Below, in pieces: positions 26,116 through 35,222 of a stretch of 64,000 nt of DNA. Source of the stretch: Schlesneria sp. DSM 10557. GTDB lineage: Bacteria; Planctomycetota; Planctomycetia; Planctomycetales; Planctomycetaceae. The stretch covers positions 1,054,001 to 1,118,000 of the forward strand of contig NZ_CP124747.1 of NCBI RefSeq assembly GCF_041860085.1, read 5' to 3'. The notes under the pieces are model-generated. The model did no database searches, was not told the DNA's origin, and saw only the letters and a program-made list of their open reading frames with translations. Each line of letters starts with the position of its first letter. Within the stretch, counting starts at the first letter, position 1. The translations under genes and the position numbers were made by a program.

Positions 26116-27324
26116 TTACTTGAGCAGAAATTCGGCAATCGCTGCTTCATTGAGTTCCACACCCATGCCGGGCTGATCAGACAAGGTAATGTGCCCGTCG
26201 TGGGCAACCGCATCTCCGACGAACAGCTCGGACAGAAACGTGTCGCCATCACGGAAGTCGGGGGGCAGGTATTCCGACAGAGGTGAATTGACGTGCGACA
26301 TGATCAGATGCTGGTTGTGGTAATTCTGCGAATGAGGCACGACCGGCAACGCGTAGGCCGCAGCCAGAGCCCAGACTTTTCTGGCCTCCGTCACACCGCC
26401 AACTCGATTCACGTCGAGCTGAACGTAATCGACGCAACCGCGCGTGATCAGTTCCTTGAACCCGTAACGAGTAAACTCGTGCTCACCACCAGCGATCGCC
26501 GTGGTCGTTGAGTTGCGAATCCGAGCATACCCATCGAGATCATCCGGGGAAATCGGCTCTTCAATCCAGGCGAGATGGTAATCCTCCAGCATGCGGATCA
26601 TTTCGATCGCATACTGAGTCGTCCAACCCATGTAGGCGTCCCCCATCAGATCGATGTCGTCGCCAATCGCATCGCGAATGGTGCGGACCAGTTCGGCATT
26701 CTTTCTCATGCCTGGTCGACCGTCTTGAGGGCCATACCCGAACCGCATCTTCATTGCCGTAAATCCGGCATCAACATATTGGCGAGCGGAACTCGCCAGC
26801 CGATCCAAATTCTTGTCGGCGTAGAGCGCACTCGCGTAAGCGCGGATCCGTTCCCGCGTTTTACCACCGAGCAGGTTGTAGACCGGCTGCCCCATGGCTT
26901 TACCGAGGATGTCCCAAATCGCGATATCAATACCGCTGATGGCCTCGAGAATCAGGCCCTTGCGGCCGATGTTCAGGGTTGATCGATACATCAGCTCCCA
27001 GTTGAGCTCGGTATCGAATGGATTTCGACCAATGATGAGCGGGGCGAGCAGTTGCTCTACCGCATCCGCCATCGCCTGCGAACCGAGTCCGATCGCGCCG
27101 AGACCATACAGGCCGTCATCGGTCGTGACGCGCACGAGAACGTGGAAGACGGGATCACGTCGCAGATCAATAGGGACATTGAACACCCCCGCGCCACGCT
27201 CCCTGTTGCTCTTCCCCTCGTCATAGAGCAGATCGAGCGAACTGGTACACCACCATTCGAACGATTCAAAGTCCGGCTGCCTGATCCGCAGCGCCTCAAC
27301 TCGTGATATTCGCACTCTTGCCAC
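26116..27324 (-). CDS. Enolase-superfamily sugar-acid dehydratase (mandelate racemase-like)
   Basis: The product is 402 residues if read from the GTG at 27324 (MARVRISRVEALRIRQ). An ATG at 27360 would place the operator inside the gene. Metal ligands fit DAYMGW (Asp), WIEEPISPDD (Glu) and GGEHEF (Glu). The catalytic region has AMKMRFGYG and HSQNYHNQH. This suits the MR/MLE subgroup, near L-rhamnonate or related aldonate dehydratases, which make 2-keto-3-deoxy acids. It heads the operon and is followed after 15 bp by the DHDPS-family gene. No strong ribosome-binding site is seen. Confidence 0.87.
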   Translation of the reverse strand: MARVRISRVEALRIRQPDFESFEWWCTSSLDLLYDEGKSNRERGAGVFNVPIDLRRDPVFHVLVRVTTDDGLYGLGAIGLGSQAMADAVEQLLAPLIIGRNPFDTELNWELMYRSTLNIGRKGLILEAISGIDIAIWDILGKAMGQPVYNLLGGKTRERIRAYASALYADKNLDRLASSARQYVDAGFTAMKMRFGYGPQDGRPGMRKNAELVRTIRDAIGDDIDLMGDAYMGWTTQYAIEMIRMLEDYHLAWIEEPISPDDLDGYARIRNSTTTAIAGGEHEFTRYGFKELITRGCVDYVQLDVNRVGGVTEARKVWALAAAYALPVVPHSQNYHNQHLIMSHVNSPLSEYLPPDFRDGDTFLSELFVGDAVAHDGHITLSDQPGMGVELNEAAIAEFLLK

Positions 27325-27339
27325 CACAATAAGAATTTT

Positions 27340-27358
27340 GTTCGAACAGTGTTTGAAC
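27340..27358. promoter_or_regulatory. Candidate GntR operator, 19-bp palindrome
   Basis: GTTCGAACA-G-TGTTTGAAC is a 9-1-9 inverted repeat with one mismatch, directly before the dehydratase gene on the minus strand. Imperfect palindromes of this size are typical of FadR/GntR regulators, and the GntR gene lies in the operon. The likely job is auto-regulated control of the island's main promoter. No second copy was found at the other gene starts I checked in this run. Confidence 0.6.
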
Positions 27359-27360
27359 AT

Positions 27361-27790
27361 ATCCTAAAAAACTTTTATGCGATGTCAATCGAGCGGGGGC
27401 AACGACATTCCCTTGTTTTGTCAGGCGCAGTTCCATCGCGTCCCGTACTCGTTTAGTGGGGAGCAAACTCTCGACGGCAGCAGAACGGAGAAAGCAGGCC
27501 ACAGGTATCAAGTTCCAATGGATCAAACGACGCGTTTCCAGATACATCTGCGAGCAAGCATCAGCAGTCCTCACATCCTGTTCCCTTGTCGCTCGCTTCA
27601 AGCTTGCCCCTCGTGCTCGTGAAGCGGAATCCGGTCGCCCGCTTTGAACTGTTCGAGTCTGCGAAGTTGAAATGCTCGGCTTGTCGACTATGGTATGTTT
27701 CGTCCCGCTACCCGCGATGAGGCTGAGGCATTGTGACTGGCACAGGGTGCATCGGCAGCTTCGTCGCAGCGGTCCGCGCGGGGAACGTGC
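27361..27790. other. Divergent promoter region; degenerate repeat at its end
   Basis: This is a spacer between the island (-) and the APC permease (+). Frames across it are not protein-like. The last part (about 27733-27790, with ATCGGCAGCTTCGTCGC and GGGGAACGTGC) resembles 8047-8105 (CCTCGGCAGCTTTGTC and GCGAACAACGTGC) at roughly 70% by eye, hinting at a dispersed element. No clear promoter could be picked. Confidence 0.4.
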
Positions 27791-29158
27791 ATGAATGAAT
27801 CCATCCCAGATCTCTCGGCCAACACATCGTCCGCAGGATCACACCCGCAACTGAAACGAGAAGTGGGCGTTCTCGGGGCCACTATGATGGGCCTAGGTTC
27901 GATTATTGGTACGGGAATCTTCGTGAGTATCGGGATCGCCGCCGGTGTTGCGGGTCCCGCCTTCATCTTGTCGATTGCGATCGCAGCGTTGGTCGCGGCC
28001 TGCAATGGCCTCAGTAGCGCTCAGCTCGCAGCCAATCACCCGGTGAGCGGCGGAACTTACGAATATGGCTATCGCTGGCTGCATCCGAGCCTCGGTTTTA
28101 TTGCCGGCTGGATGTTTCTCTGCGCCAAGACCGCCTCGGCGGCGACAGCGGCGTTGGGATTCTCTGGCTATGTCCTTCATGCACTTGGTCAGAACGAATC
28201 CACCTGGCTGGTTCCACTCGCGTTGGGAGTGGTGACTGTCGTGACCGCTCTCGTCCTGAGCGGCATTCGCCGATCGAGCATCTCAAACATCGCAATTGTC
28301 TCGGTGACGTTGATTTCCCTGATTTACTTTGTGATTGCCGGGGTGCCGTCTGCTTTGGCGTCAGGAATGACTCACCTGACTCCCTTTTTTTCACCGTTGT
28401 CCGACACTGCGTCCCCCGTCTCGGGGTTTCTGCAGTCATGCGCATTGATGTTCGTGGCCTACACCGGCTATGGAAGAATCGCGACATTGTCCGAAGAAGT
28501 GTACGAGCCCCGCCGCACGATTCCGCGGGCTATCGTCGTTACGCTTCTGGTATCGATGGGACTGTATCTGGCCGTGGGTTGGGTGAGTATCGCCTCCGTC
28601 GGAGTCGACCGATTGGCCGCGGCCGGAACATCCAATGCCGCTCCCCTGGAGAACATCGCTCGACAATTCGACGCTCCTTATGCTTCCCTGGTCGTAGCCA
28701 CCGGAGCCGTCACGGCCATGTTCGGGGTCTTGCTGAACCTGGTTCTGGGATTGTCACGCGTTGTCCTCGCCATGGGGCGGAGGAAGGATCTTCCCTCGTT
28801 CTTCGCCCGTGTCAGCCTCCTCGAGGCGACACCCTATCCCGCCGTGATTCTTGTCAGCGTGCTGATTGCAGCTCTGGTACTAACTGGTAATGTCAAAACA
28901 ACCTGGTCGTTCAGCGCCTTCACGGTGCTGATTTACTATGCCATTACCAATCTCGCTGCAATTCGAATGACGGAAGACGAGCGATTGTATCCTCGTTGGA
29001 TTTCCTGGCTGGGACTATTGTCATGCCTCTTCCTCGCCTTCTGGGTTGAGCTCCGCATTTGGCTGGTCGGTTTGGCACTGATCACCGGCGGCGTCGCCTG
29101 GCATTGGGTGGCGGCACAATTGAAACGCCGAACTGCGGAACATGACGGGACAATTTGA
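27791..29158 (+). CDS. APC-family amino-acid/amine permease
   Basis: The product is 455 residues with about 12 hydrophobic spans. TM1 has GLGSIIGTGIFVSIG, the helix-break substrate motif of the APC superfamily, and TM2/3 has HPVSGGTYEYGYRWL. TM6 FVAYTGYGRIATLSEEVYEPRRTIPRAI is also typical of the family. It imports amino acids or amines with cations. GGGGAA precedes ATG 27791. It is a single gene between two non-coding gaps; the downstream gene at 29344 is unrelated. Confidence 0.92.
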   Translation: MNESIPDLSANTSSAGSHPQLKREVGVLGATMMGLGSIIGTGIFVSIGIAAGVAGPAFILSIAIAALVAACNGLSSAQLAANHPVSGGTYEYGYRWLHPSLGFIAGWMFLCAKTASAATAALGFSGYVLHALGQNESTWLVPLALGVVTVVTALVLSGIRRSSISNIAIVSVTLISLIYFVIAGVPSALASGMTHLTPFFSPLSDTASPVSGFLQSCALMFVAYTGYGRIATLSEEVYEPRRTIPRAIVVTLLVSMGLYLAVGWVSIASVGVDRLAAAGTSNAAPLENIARQFDAPYASLVVATGAVTAMFGVLLNLVLGLSRVVLAMGRRKDLPSFFARVSLLEATPYPAVILVSVLIAALVLTGNVKTTWSFSAFTVLIYYAITNLAAIRMTEDERLYPRWISWLGLLSCLFLAFWVELRIWLVGLALITGGVAWHWVAAQLKRRTAEHDGTI

Positions 29159-29343
29159 GGCACGCTTCGAGACAATTTCAGAGCACAGAGAACTCGACTT
29201 TTGAGACCGCCGTCGGCGTGCAGTTGCATATTGCAGACGCATTGACTTGAGTAGAGTTTATGTTGAGCAGGAAACGATCCTGATTCTCGCTGTTGTCCTG
29301 TCGGTTGACCATCAATCTTTTTGATCGGGAGACATGATCCGCT

Positions 29344-29679
29344 ATGGCCGCTCATCAGAACGAAATCAAGAGACGCGAATCTGCAGCACGTACCGCCATC
29401 CACCGCGCCTACGGTACAGCCGACGATGAGTTCGGAGCGACCCTGTTCGTGTCGCATCATCTGGAAGAATTGGATCCCTCGTACTGGACATCTCATTTTT
29501 CGACGACGCGACCAAACGCTCAGCAGATCCTGGAAGCTTTGGTTCTCCGGTCGCATTGGGGCGGAGACGATGAGATCGATATGTTTGATTTCACACTTCC
29601 GGGCGAAGTGACAGACTACGCCGTCTGCGTCAGTTTCGATGAGTCGGGAAAAATCATCGAGATCACCATGGAAAGTTGA
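29344..29679 (+). CDS. Small acidic DUF2004-like protein
   Basis: The product is 111 residues, cytoplasmic, with no membrane segment. It has a helical N-terminus, then SHHLEELDPSYWTSHF, ILEALVLRSHWGGDDEIDMFDFTLPGEVTDYAVCVSFDESGKIIEITMES. The DFTLPGEVTDYAVCVSFDE strand fits my memory of small proteins labelled DUF2004. A GGGAGA lies 14 bases upstream of the ATG. The function is unknown. Confidence 0.6.
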   Translation: MAAHQNEIKRRESAARTAIHRAYGTADDEFGATLFVSHHLEELDPSYWTSHFSTTRPNAQQILEALVLRSHWGGDDEIDMFDFTLPGEVTDYAVCVSFDESGKIIEITMES

Positions 29680-29766
29680 TGCGATCCTCGCGAACGAAAA
29701 CCACCGCAGTCGGTCCGACCTGCCACGGCGGCCTGATCTTCGACGTCGCTTCAGTACGGGACAACA

Positions 29767-30297
29767 CTAAGCGGGAACATACGTCAGTCTGATCGTGCCG
29801 TCGCCCATTTCTTCACATGTGACGAAGCGGAGCGGTGGACGCGGTCCTGCAAAGAAGGGTTTGCCGTTACCGAGTACAACAGGGTGCAAGTAGAGGCGAT
29901 ACTCGTCGATCAGGCCGAGTTCAGTGAGGCTCTGGGCCAGATTCGGTCCAGAGACAGAGATTTCGCCGGAATGTCGAGCTTTGAGATCGCTCATGAAGGC
30001 CTCGAGGTCATCTGAGACGAGCGTGGCATTGGGACCGACGGACTTCAACGTACGCGAGACCACCCACTTCGGTTGCCTGCGCCAGACGTCAGCGAATTCC
30101 TGTTGATCAGAATTCCACTCTGACCGGTCTTCGTCCCAATACCGCATCAGTTCATAGACATGCCGACCATAGACACTTCCGGTCAGACCTCGAACGTGCT
30201 CTACCCAGTGACGAAAAAGCACGGGACCGGTTTGCATTTTCATGTGGTCGACGTAGCCGTCCAGGGACTGGTTCATTCCGTAGACAAATTTCGCCAT
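29767..30297 (-). CDS. DHFR-like / RibD C-terminal domain protein
   Basis: The product is 176 residues from the ATG at 30297 (CGGAGGAA upstream), avoiding a longer in-frame extension. It shows MNQSLDGYVDH, TGSVYGRHVYELMRYW, VVSRTLKSVGPNATLV, EISVSGPNLAQSLTELGLIDEYRLYLHPVVLGNGKPFF. These are the hallmarks of the YyaP/YwjB-type dihydrofolate-reductase-like family. It is likely an NADPH-dependent reductase of a pterin- or riboflavin-like small molecule. It is monocistronic and convergent to the gene at 29344. Confidence 0.88.
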   Translation of the reverse strand: MAKFVYGMNQSLDGYVDHMKMQTGPVLFRHWVEHVRGLTGSVYGRHVYELMRYWDEDRSEWNSDQQEFADVWRRQPKWVVSRTLKSVGPNATLVSDDLEAFMSDLKARHSGEISVSGPNLAQSLTELGLIDEYRLYLHPVVLGNGKPFFAGPRPPLRFVTCEEMGDGTIRLTYVPA

Positions 30298-30851
30298 GAC
30301 TTCCTCCGGGGAACAACTCGAAAATACCACACTATTCAAACCGCGTCGGACGAACTCAAGATCCCCCTGATCTACAGGTCGAGAGAAACGGCTTGAGACT
30401 GATGATACGATACAGTTCCCGCAGCGATTTCAAGTTCACCTGCGCAAAAGCCTGCCACAGGTCGTGATCGAGAGGCTCACCAGTCCGTTCTCGTCTTTAC
30501 GTGAGCAATCCGCCAGATCTGAATTGCGGTTTTCGTGTCTACCGTAAGTCGTGGGGCAGGCACGAGTCCACTGGAGCCGAACTGCTGACAGGAACCTTTC
30601 ACGTGTACCATGGCGTAGGGTGTGTATTGAGTGATCCGATCGGTATATTCCTGAACGCGGAACTTTCACTTCAGGTCGCGGGCTTTCCTGCACGGTCTGG
30701 CCGCCATTCGCAACCAGTCTTGCCTGAGTGTTCAATCCTGTCTCCACGTCGAGGAGACTTCGTTCCGCGACATCGTTGACTCTCACCCATTTCACCTGAT
30801 CCCCGTCTCGACGTCTGAAACGACCGCCCCAGGGAAAGGAACGCGGCAAAT
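30298..30851. other. Divergent intergenic region, 554 bp
   Basis: It separates the DHFR-like (-) and pirin (+) genes. A reverse frame at 30436-30849 has shadow-like composition, while another reverse phase around 30500-30620 gives short protein-like pieces (MVHVKGSCQQFGSSG). A small decayed gene is possible but not supported. Promoters for both neighbours must lie here; none was identified. Confidence 0.35.
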
Positions 30852-31709
30852 ATGAAAGCGCTACGTCAAATTATTTCCGGTGTGCACCCGCACTGGGTTG
30901 GTGACGGATTTCCTGTTCGGAGTCTGTTTTCTTATGCCGAGGGCAACCGGTTCGATCCCTTCCTGTTGCTTGATTACGCCGGACCGCACCACTTCGGGCC
31001 GGCTGAAGCCCCTCGTGGTGTCGGGGAGCATCCGCATCGTGGATTTGAAACCATTACGATCGTCTACCAGGGGGAACTGGCTCACCGCGATTCGTCGGGC
31101 AGCCAGGGGGTAATTCAGGCAGGGGACGTGCAGTGGATGACTGCCGCCGCGGGCGTTGTCCATGAAGAGTTTCACAGTGAGCGGTTTACGCGCGAGGGTG
31201 GTACACTGGAGATGGTTCAGCTCTGGCTTAACCTTCCCGCGCAGGACAAGATGTCTCACCCGAAGTATCAGGGCCTGGTCGATTCAGAGATTCCCCGTGT
31301 CCCGCTGCCGAATGAAGCCGGCACCGTACGGGTGATTGCGGGGACCTTTCAGGGGACTCGCGGTCCCGCGCAAACATTTACCCCGGTCAACGTCTGGGAC
31401 GTACAACTGGGTGAGTCGAAGCAGGCCGAGTTATCGCTGCCTGAGGGACACACCTCACTGATGATTGTGCAGTCAGGGGTTCTCCGTATTGACGGCCAGC
31501 CCATCCACGGTGTGGAACTGGCCGAGCTTGAACGGGCTGGAAGCGAAGTTCAAGTTGCGGCGGAATCCAGCGCTCGACTGCTGGTATTGACGGGGGAACC
31601 GATCGGTGAAAAGGTCGTCGGGCAAGGGCCGTTTGTGATGAATACGCGAGAGGAAATCACTCAAGCGATTCTGGACTACAGAAATGGACGAATGGGGCAC
31701 CTGACTTGA
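30852..31709 (+). CDS. Pirin family protein
   Basis: The product is 285 residues. The N-terminal cupin has HPHRGFETITIVYQGELAHRDS and GDVQWMTAAAGVVHEEFHSE, supplying three His and one Glu as the metal site (HPHR, H, E). The C-terminal cupin is degenerate (SLMIVQSGVLRIDGQPI, LVLTGEPIGEKVVGQGPFVMNT). Pirins are iron-dependent quercetinase-like enzymes or regulators. GGGAAAGGAA precedes the ATG. A 6-bp hairpin overlaps its stop. It probably responds to redox or aromatic compounds; no partner gene tells more. Confidence 0.93.
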   Translation: MKALRQIISGVHPHWVGDGFPVRSLFSYAEGNRFDPFLLLDYAGPHHFGPAEAPRGVGEHPHRGFETITIVYQGELAHRDSSGSQGVIQAGDVQWMTAAAGVVHEEFHSERFTREGGTLEMVQLWLNLPAQDKMSHPKYQGLVDSEIPRVPLPNEAGTVRVIAGTFQGTRGPAQTFTPVNVWDVQLGESKQAELSLPEGHTSLMIVQSGVLRIDGQPIHGVELAELERAGSEVQVAAESSARLLVLTGEPIGEKVVGQGPFVMNTREEITQAILDYRNGRMGHLT

Positions 31710-31724
31710 CGGCAGAATTGCCGT
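31709..31724. terminator. Short hairpin at the pirin stop
   Basis: ACGGCA (31709-31714) and TGCCGT (31719-31724) pair around GAAT. The stem is only 6 bp and starts at the last base of the stop codon. No T-run follows, so it may be an attenuating structure instead of a true terminator before the sulfatase gene. Confidence 0.3.
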
Positions 31725-31780
31725 GACGTTGTATAAGTGTCGCGAAAAACCAGGCGGATGTGAAAGCAGGAGAGGATTCG

Positions 31781-34210
31781 ATGAGTCGACGATCAGCGTT
31801 AGCGCTTACGGTGGTTGCGTTGGGATGCGTCTCCGGCTTTGTCGGGGCCCTGTTGAACGCGAAGGACGTGCCGCAAGACAACCCACGATCAGATACGAAA
31901 ACACAGGTGGACGGATCTGTCCTGCCGTTTCCACCGACTCCCTCTGCTTCTACCGCCGGCCTGACGATTCAGGATTCGCTTCATAAAAAGAGAGTCGAAC
32001 CGAAGCGCCTTTCTGCCGAGGCACCGAATATTCTGATCATTCTGATCGACGATGTGGGCCCGGGGACTCCGTCCACTTACGGTGGCGAGGTCAACACACC
32101 GACGCTCAGTCGCGTGGCAAAAAAGGGAATTTCCTATAACCGGTTTCATTCCACGGCGATGTGCAGTCCGACGCGGGCATCACTGCTTTGCGGGCGGAAT
32201 CACACTCGCGTGGGGAATGGTCAGATTGCGGAGTTCGCGAATGATTGGGACGGGTTTAGCGGATTGATTCCTCGATCATCGGCGACTGTCGCCGAAGTCC
32301 TTCGGTACTACGGTTACAACACGGGTGCATGGGGCAAATGGCACAACACGCCGGCGCAACAGACATCGGCGAAAGGCCCGTTTGATAACTGGCCAACGGG
32401 ATACGGATTCGAGCACTTCTACGGCTTTCTGGCGGGCGAAGCATCACAGTACGAACCGAACCTGATGCGGAATACCACGGTCGTTAACCCTCACGAACTG
32501 CACCGAAAGGACTACCACCTCACGGATGACATCGCCGAGGACGCCATTGGGTGGCTACAGGAGCAACAGGCACTCGCCCCAGACAAACCGTTCTTCATGT
32601 ACTGGGCTCCTGGTGCAGCACATGGGCCACATCAAGTCGCGAAGGCGTGGGCCGATAAATACAAAGGAAAATTTGACGACGGCTGGGACAAGTACCGTGA
32701 GCGAGTGTTCGCCCGACAGAAAGAACTGGGCTGGATTCCGCAGGACGCCCGGCTCACCCCGCGGCCCGAGACCCTCGCCGCGTGGGATTCAATCCCCGAC
32801 GACGAGAAACCATTCCAGCGGAGACTCATGGAAGTCTTTGCCGGATTCGCTGAGCACGCCGACTACAACGCGGGACGTGTGATCGATGAAATCGAGAAGC
32901 AAGGGAAGCTCGACAATACGCTGATCTTCTACATCTGGGGTGACAATGGGTCGTCCGCCGAAGGCCAGAATGGCACCATCAGCGAATTGCTGGCCCAAAA
33001 CGGTATTCGTACTGAGGTTTCCCAACATATCAAAGAGCTTGATGAACTTGGCGGCCTTGATGCACTCGGCTCAGCGAAAACAGACAACATGTACCACGCC
33101 GGCTGGGCATGGGCGGGCAGCACTCCTTACAAATCGACGAAGCTGGTCGCAGCACACTTCGGAGGGACGCGTCAGCCCCTGGCCGTGGCGTGGCCCAGGA
33201 AGATCGCGCCGGATGCCAAACCCCGTTCTCAGTTTCACCACGTCATCGACATCGCTCCGACAATCTACGAATTGACCAATATCGTTCCCCCCCGGGTGGT
33301 TAATGGTGTACCGCAGGATGAGTTTGATGGAATCAGCATGGCATACACCTTCACCGATTCGAAGGTGAAGGGGCGGCGGACGACCCAGTTCTTTGACATC
33401 ATGGGGAGTCGTGGGATCTACCATGACGGCTGGTTTGCCTGTACGTTCGGTCCCCGCACCCCCTGGGTTCCTGGATTGCCGAAAGGAATTGACGAATGGA
33501 CCCCCGAGTCGGATGTCTGGGAGCTTTACAATCTGGAGGAAGACTGGACTCAAGCCAACGATCTGGCGGCAGACCTGCCAGAGAAAGTCGCTCACATGAA
33601 GAACCTGTTTCTTGTCGAGTCGACTCGAAACAAAAACCTGCCGATCGGAGGGGGCTTGTGGACGATGGTCATGCACCCCGAAGACTTGCCGATGAGTCCC
33701 TTCCACAGTTGGACATTCAACGGTCCTTTAACTCGCATTCCCGAAGCGACGGCTCCCAAGCTGGGAGCACTTCCCAGCAATGTTGTCATGGTTGTCGATG
33801 CGCCAGAAAACGCCGAGGGAGTCCTCTACTCGATCGGAGGCTTCGCGGGGGGCCTCACCTGTTTCGTGAAGAATGGTCACCTGCACTATGAATACAACTT
33901 GTTCATGATTGACCGCACCCGCATCAAGTCAGAAGCGAAATTTCCGGCAGGGAAGGTGAAGGTCGAGGTCGAGTCCCGACTGACGGCTCCTCGCCCCGGT
34001 TCGCCGATGGATGTGACACTCAAAGTGAATGGCAAGACGGTGGCACAAGGGCGCGTACCACAGACGGCGGCTGTCGGCTTTACCGCGAATGACTGTCTCG
34101 ACATTGGTGTCGACTATGGCTCGCCAGTGTCGAAGGACTACTACGACCACGCTCCGGCAAAATTCAGTGGGACTGTCGAGAGAATAACTTTCGAGTATGT
34201 GAAGGAGTAA
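31781..34210 (+). CDS. Arylsulfatase (type I, formylglycine)
   Basis: The product is 809 residues from ATG 31781 (AGGAGAGG upstream). The signal segment is at about 1-25. Sulfatase domain: NILIILIDDVGPG (Asp-Asp at 90-91), CSPTRASLLCGRNHTRVG with Cys128 as the formylglycine precursor, and YIWGDNGSSAEG (Asp-Asn) later. The C-terminal half has extra beta strands (HYEYNLFMIDRT ... GTVERITFEYVKE). It removes sulfate from a sulfated polymer or small ester outside the cytoplasm; a maturase is needed in trans. It is separate from the pirin gene by 71 bp. Confidence 0.95.
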   Translation: MSRRSALALTVVALGCVSGFVGALLNAKDVPQDNPRSDTKTQVDGSVLPFPPTPSASTAGLTIQDSLHKKRVEPKRLSAEAPNILIILIDDVGPGTPSTYGGEVNTPTLSRVAKKGISYNRFHSTAMCSPTRASLLCGRNHTRVGNGQIAEFANDWDGFSGLIPRSSATVAEVLRYYGYNTGAWGKWHNTPAQQTSAKGPFDNWPTGYGFEHFYGFLAGEASQYEPNLMRNTTVVNPHELHRKDYHLTDDIAEDAIGWLQEQQALAPDKPFFMYWAPGAAHGPHQVAKAWADKYKGKFDDGWDKYRERVFARQKELGWIPQDARLTPRPETLAAWDSIPDDEKPFQRRLMEVFAGFAEHADYNAGRVIDEIEKQGKLDNTLIFYIWGDNGSSAEGQNGTISELLAQNGIRTEVSQHIKELDELGGLDALGSAKTDNMYHAGWAWAGSTPYKSTKLVAAHFGGTRQPLAVAWPRKIAPDAKPRSQFHHVIDIAPTIYELTNIVPPRVVNGVPQDEFDGISMAYTFTDSKVKGRRTTQFFDIMGSRGIYHDGWFACTFGPRTPWVPGLPKGIDEWTPESDVWELYNLEEDWTQANDLAADLPEKVAHMKNLFLVESTRNKNLPIGGGLWTMVMHPEDLPMSPFHSWTFNGPLTRIPEATAPKLGALPSNVVMVVDAPENAEGVLYSIGGFAGGLTCFVKNGHLHYEYNLFMIDRTRIKSEAKFPAGKVKVEVESRLTAPRPGSPMDVTLKVNGKTVAQGRVPQTAAVGFTANDCLDIGVDYGSPVSKDYYDHAPAKFSGTVERITFEYVKE

Positions 34211-34447
34211 ACAGGCTGAACCGCTGAGCCCTGAGGAGACAACGGGAAGCTGCCCAGGACTCATGTCCCCTCGATACCTCCGCTTGAATTGTGAGGAAGG
34301 TGCCACGAAAGGCGGATAAACGGAATGTGGCATTACAGTTGCCGCAAATCTGCGGAACCGTAGCTCCATCTTCCCTGAAAACGCCCCAAAGGCACGGGGC
34401 CGCTTCTGAGAAGCCTCGACCGCACTTCCAGCAGGAGGGACCGCCCC

Positions 34448-34903
34448 GTGACTGATGAACACAAACGCCCGGCCTCTTCGACGATTGCGGTGGTGTTATT
34501 GTGGTTACAAGGAGTCTACTTTGCTGTGTTCGGCGTCTGGCCGCTCATCAGTATACGGACGTTTAAACTCGTCACCGGTGAGAAGACCGATCACCTTGTA
34601 ACAGGGCTGGAGGCCGACCACTGGCTCGTCATGACTGTTGGATTGCTGATCACTTCGATCGGTCTGGTGCTGATTCTGGCGGCCTGGCGTCGTCGCGAAT
34701 CTCTGGAAATCGTGTTCCTCGCGATGGCGAGTGCGATCAGTCTGGCCGCAATCGACTTCATCTACGTGACTCGAAGCGTGATTCTTCCGATTTATCTCGT
34801 CGACGGCGTCATTGAGATTGCGTTTCTGGCCGGCTGGATCGCGTATATCGTAACGCGGTCGCGCCAATTCAGAACAACCGGGAGCCAGGATAGTTCCGCA
34901 TGA
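34448..34903 (+). CDS. Four-span membrane protein of unknown function
   Basis: The product is 151 residues from GTG 34448 with AGGAGGGA at a good distance. It has four hydrophobic spans at about 11-33, 60-78, 88-105 and 115-135, with short loops and a polar tail. No motif identifies it. It overlaps the 3' end of the convergent gene below by 35 bases, so the two transcripts are antisense at their ends. Similar small proteins occur widely; their function is unknown. Confidence 0.7.
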   Translation: MTDEHKRPASSTIAVVLLWLQGVYFAVFGVWPLISIRTFKLVTGEKTDHLVTGLEADHWLVMTVGLLITSIGLVLILAAWRRRESLEIVFLAMASAISLAAIDFIYVTRSVILPIYLVDGVIEIAFLAGWIAYIVTRSRQFRTTGSQDSSA

Positions 34904-35222
34904 TCATTCGTCTGAGTAGAAACAGAACGATGAGATTGACAGCTTTCCACCAGAGAAGCCATGAGGTCAGGATCCATGCTTCAATGACGTCCGAGATTCC
35001 GAAGAGGACAAAAGAAAGTGCGTAGGGCACCTCCATTGGCGAGCGCCTGTGAATCTCCCAGCGACGAAACACAAGAACGGCAAAAATCAACCAGGCCGTC
35101 GCTTCGACGAAGTTGAAATAGTGGCAAGCAATTTCACTCAGCATGAACGGACTGCCGAGTGGGCGTTCCCATCGCCACCATGTTTCCGACCATAAGACAC
35201 GCAGTAGATCGATTGGTAGCAT
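34869..35222 (-). CDS. Small membrane protein of unknown function
   Basis: The product is 117 residues from the ATG at 35222, chosen because GGAAGGG lies five bases upstream; the frame could extend to 35345. Hydrophobic spans at about 26-45 (HYFNFVEATAWLIFAVLVF) and 60-100 (YALSFVLFGISDVIEAWILTSWLLWWKAVNLIVLFLL) are Trp-rich. No family was recognised. It converges on, and overlaps, the four-span protein gene. Confidence 0.65.
   Translation of the reverse strand: MLPIDLLRVLWSETWWRWERPLGSPFMLSEIACHYFNFVEATAWLIFAVLVFRRWEIHRRSPMEVPYALSFVLFGISDVIEAWILTSWLLWWKAVNLIVLFLLRRMIMRNYPGSRLF

Noticed and set aside
27296-27601. Minus frame (101 aa) upstream of the dehydratase
   Set aside because: It overlaps the dehydratase gene in another phase and covers the operator; no motif.
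30436-30849. Minus frame of 137 aa in the divergent spacer
   Set aside because: No recognisable domain, shadow-like amino-acid use and no ribosome-binding site.
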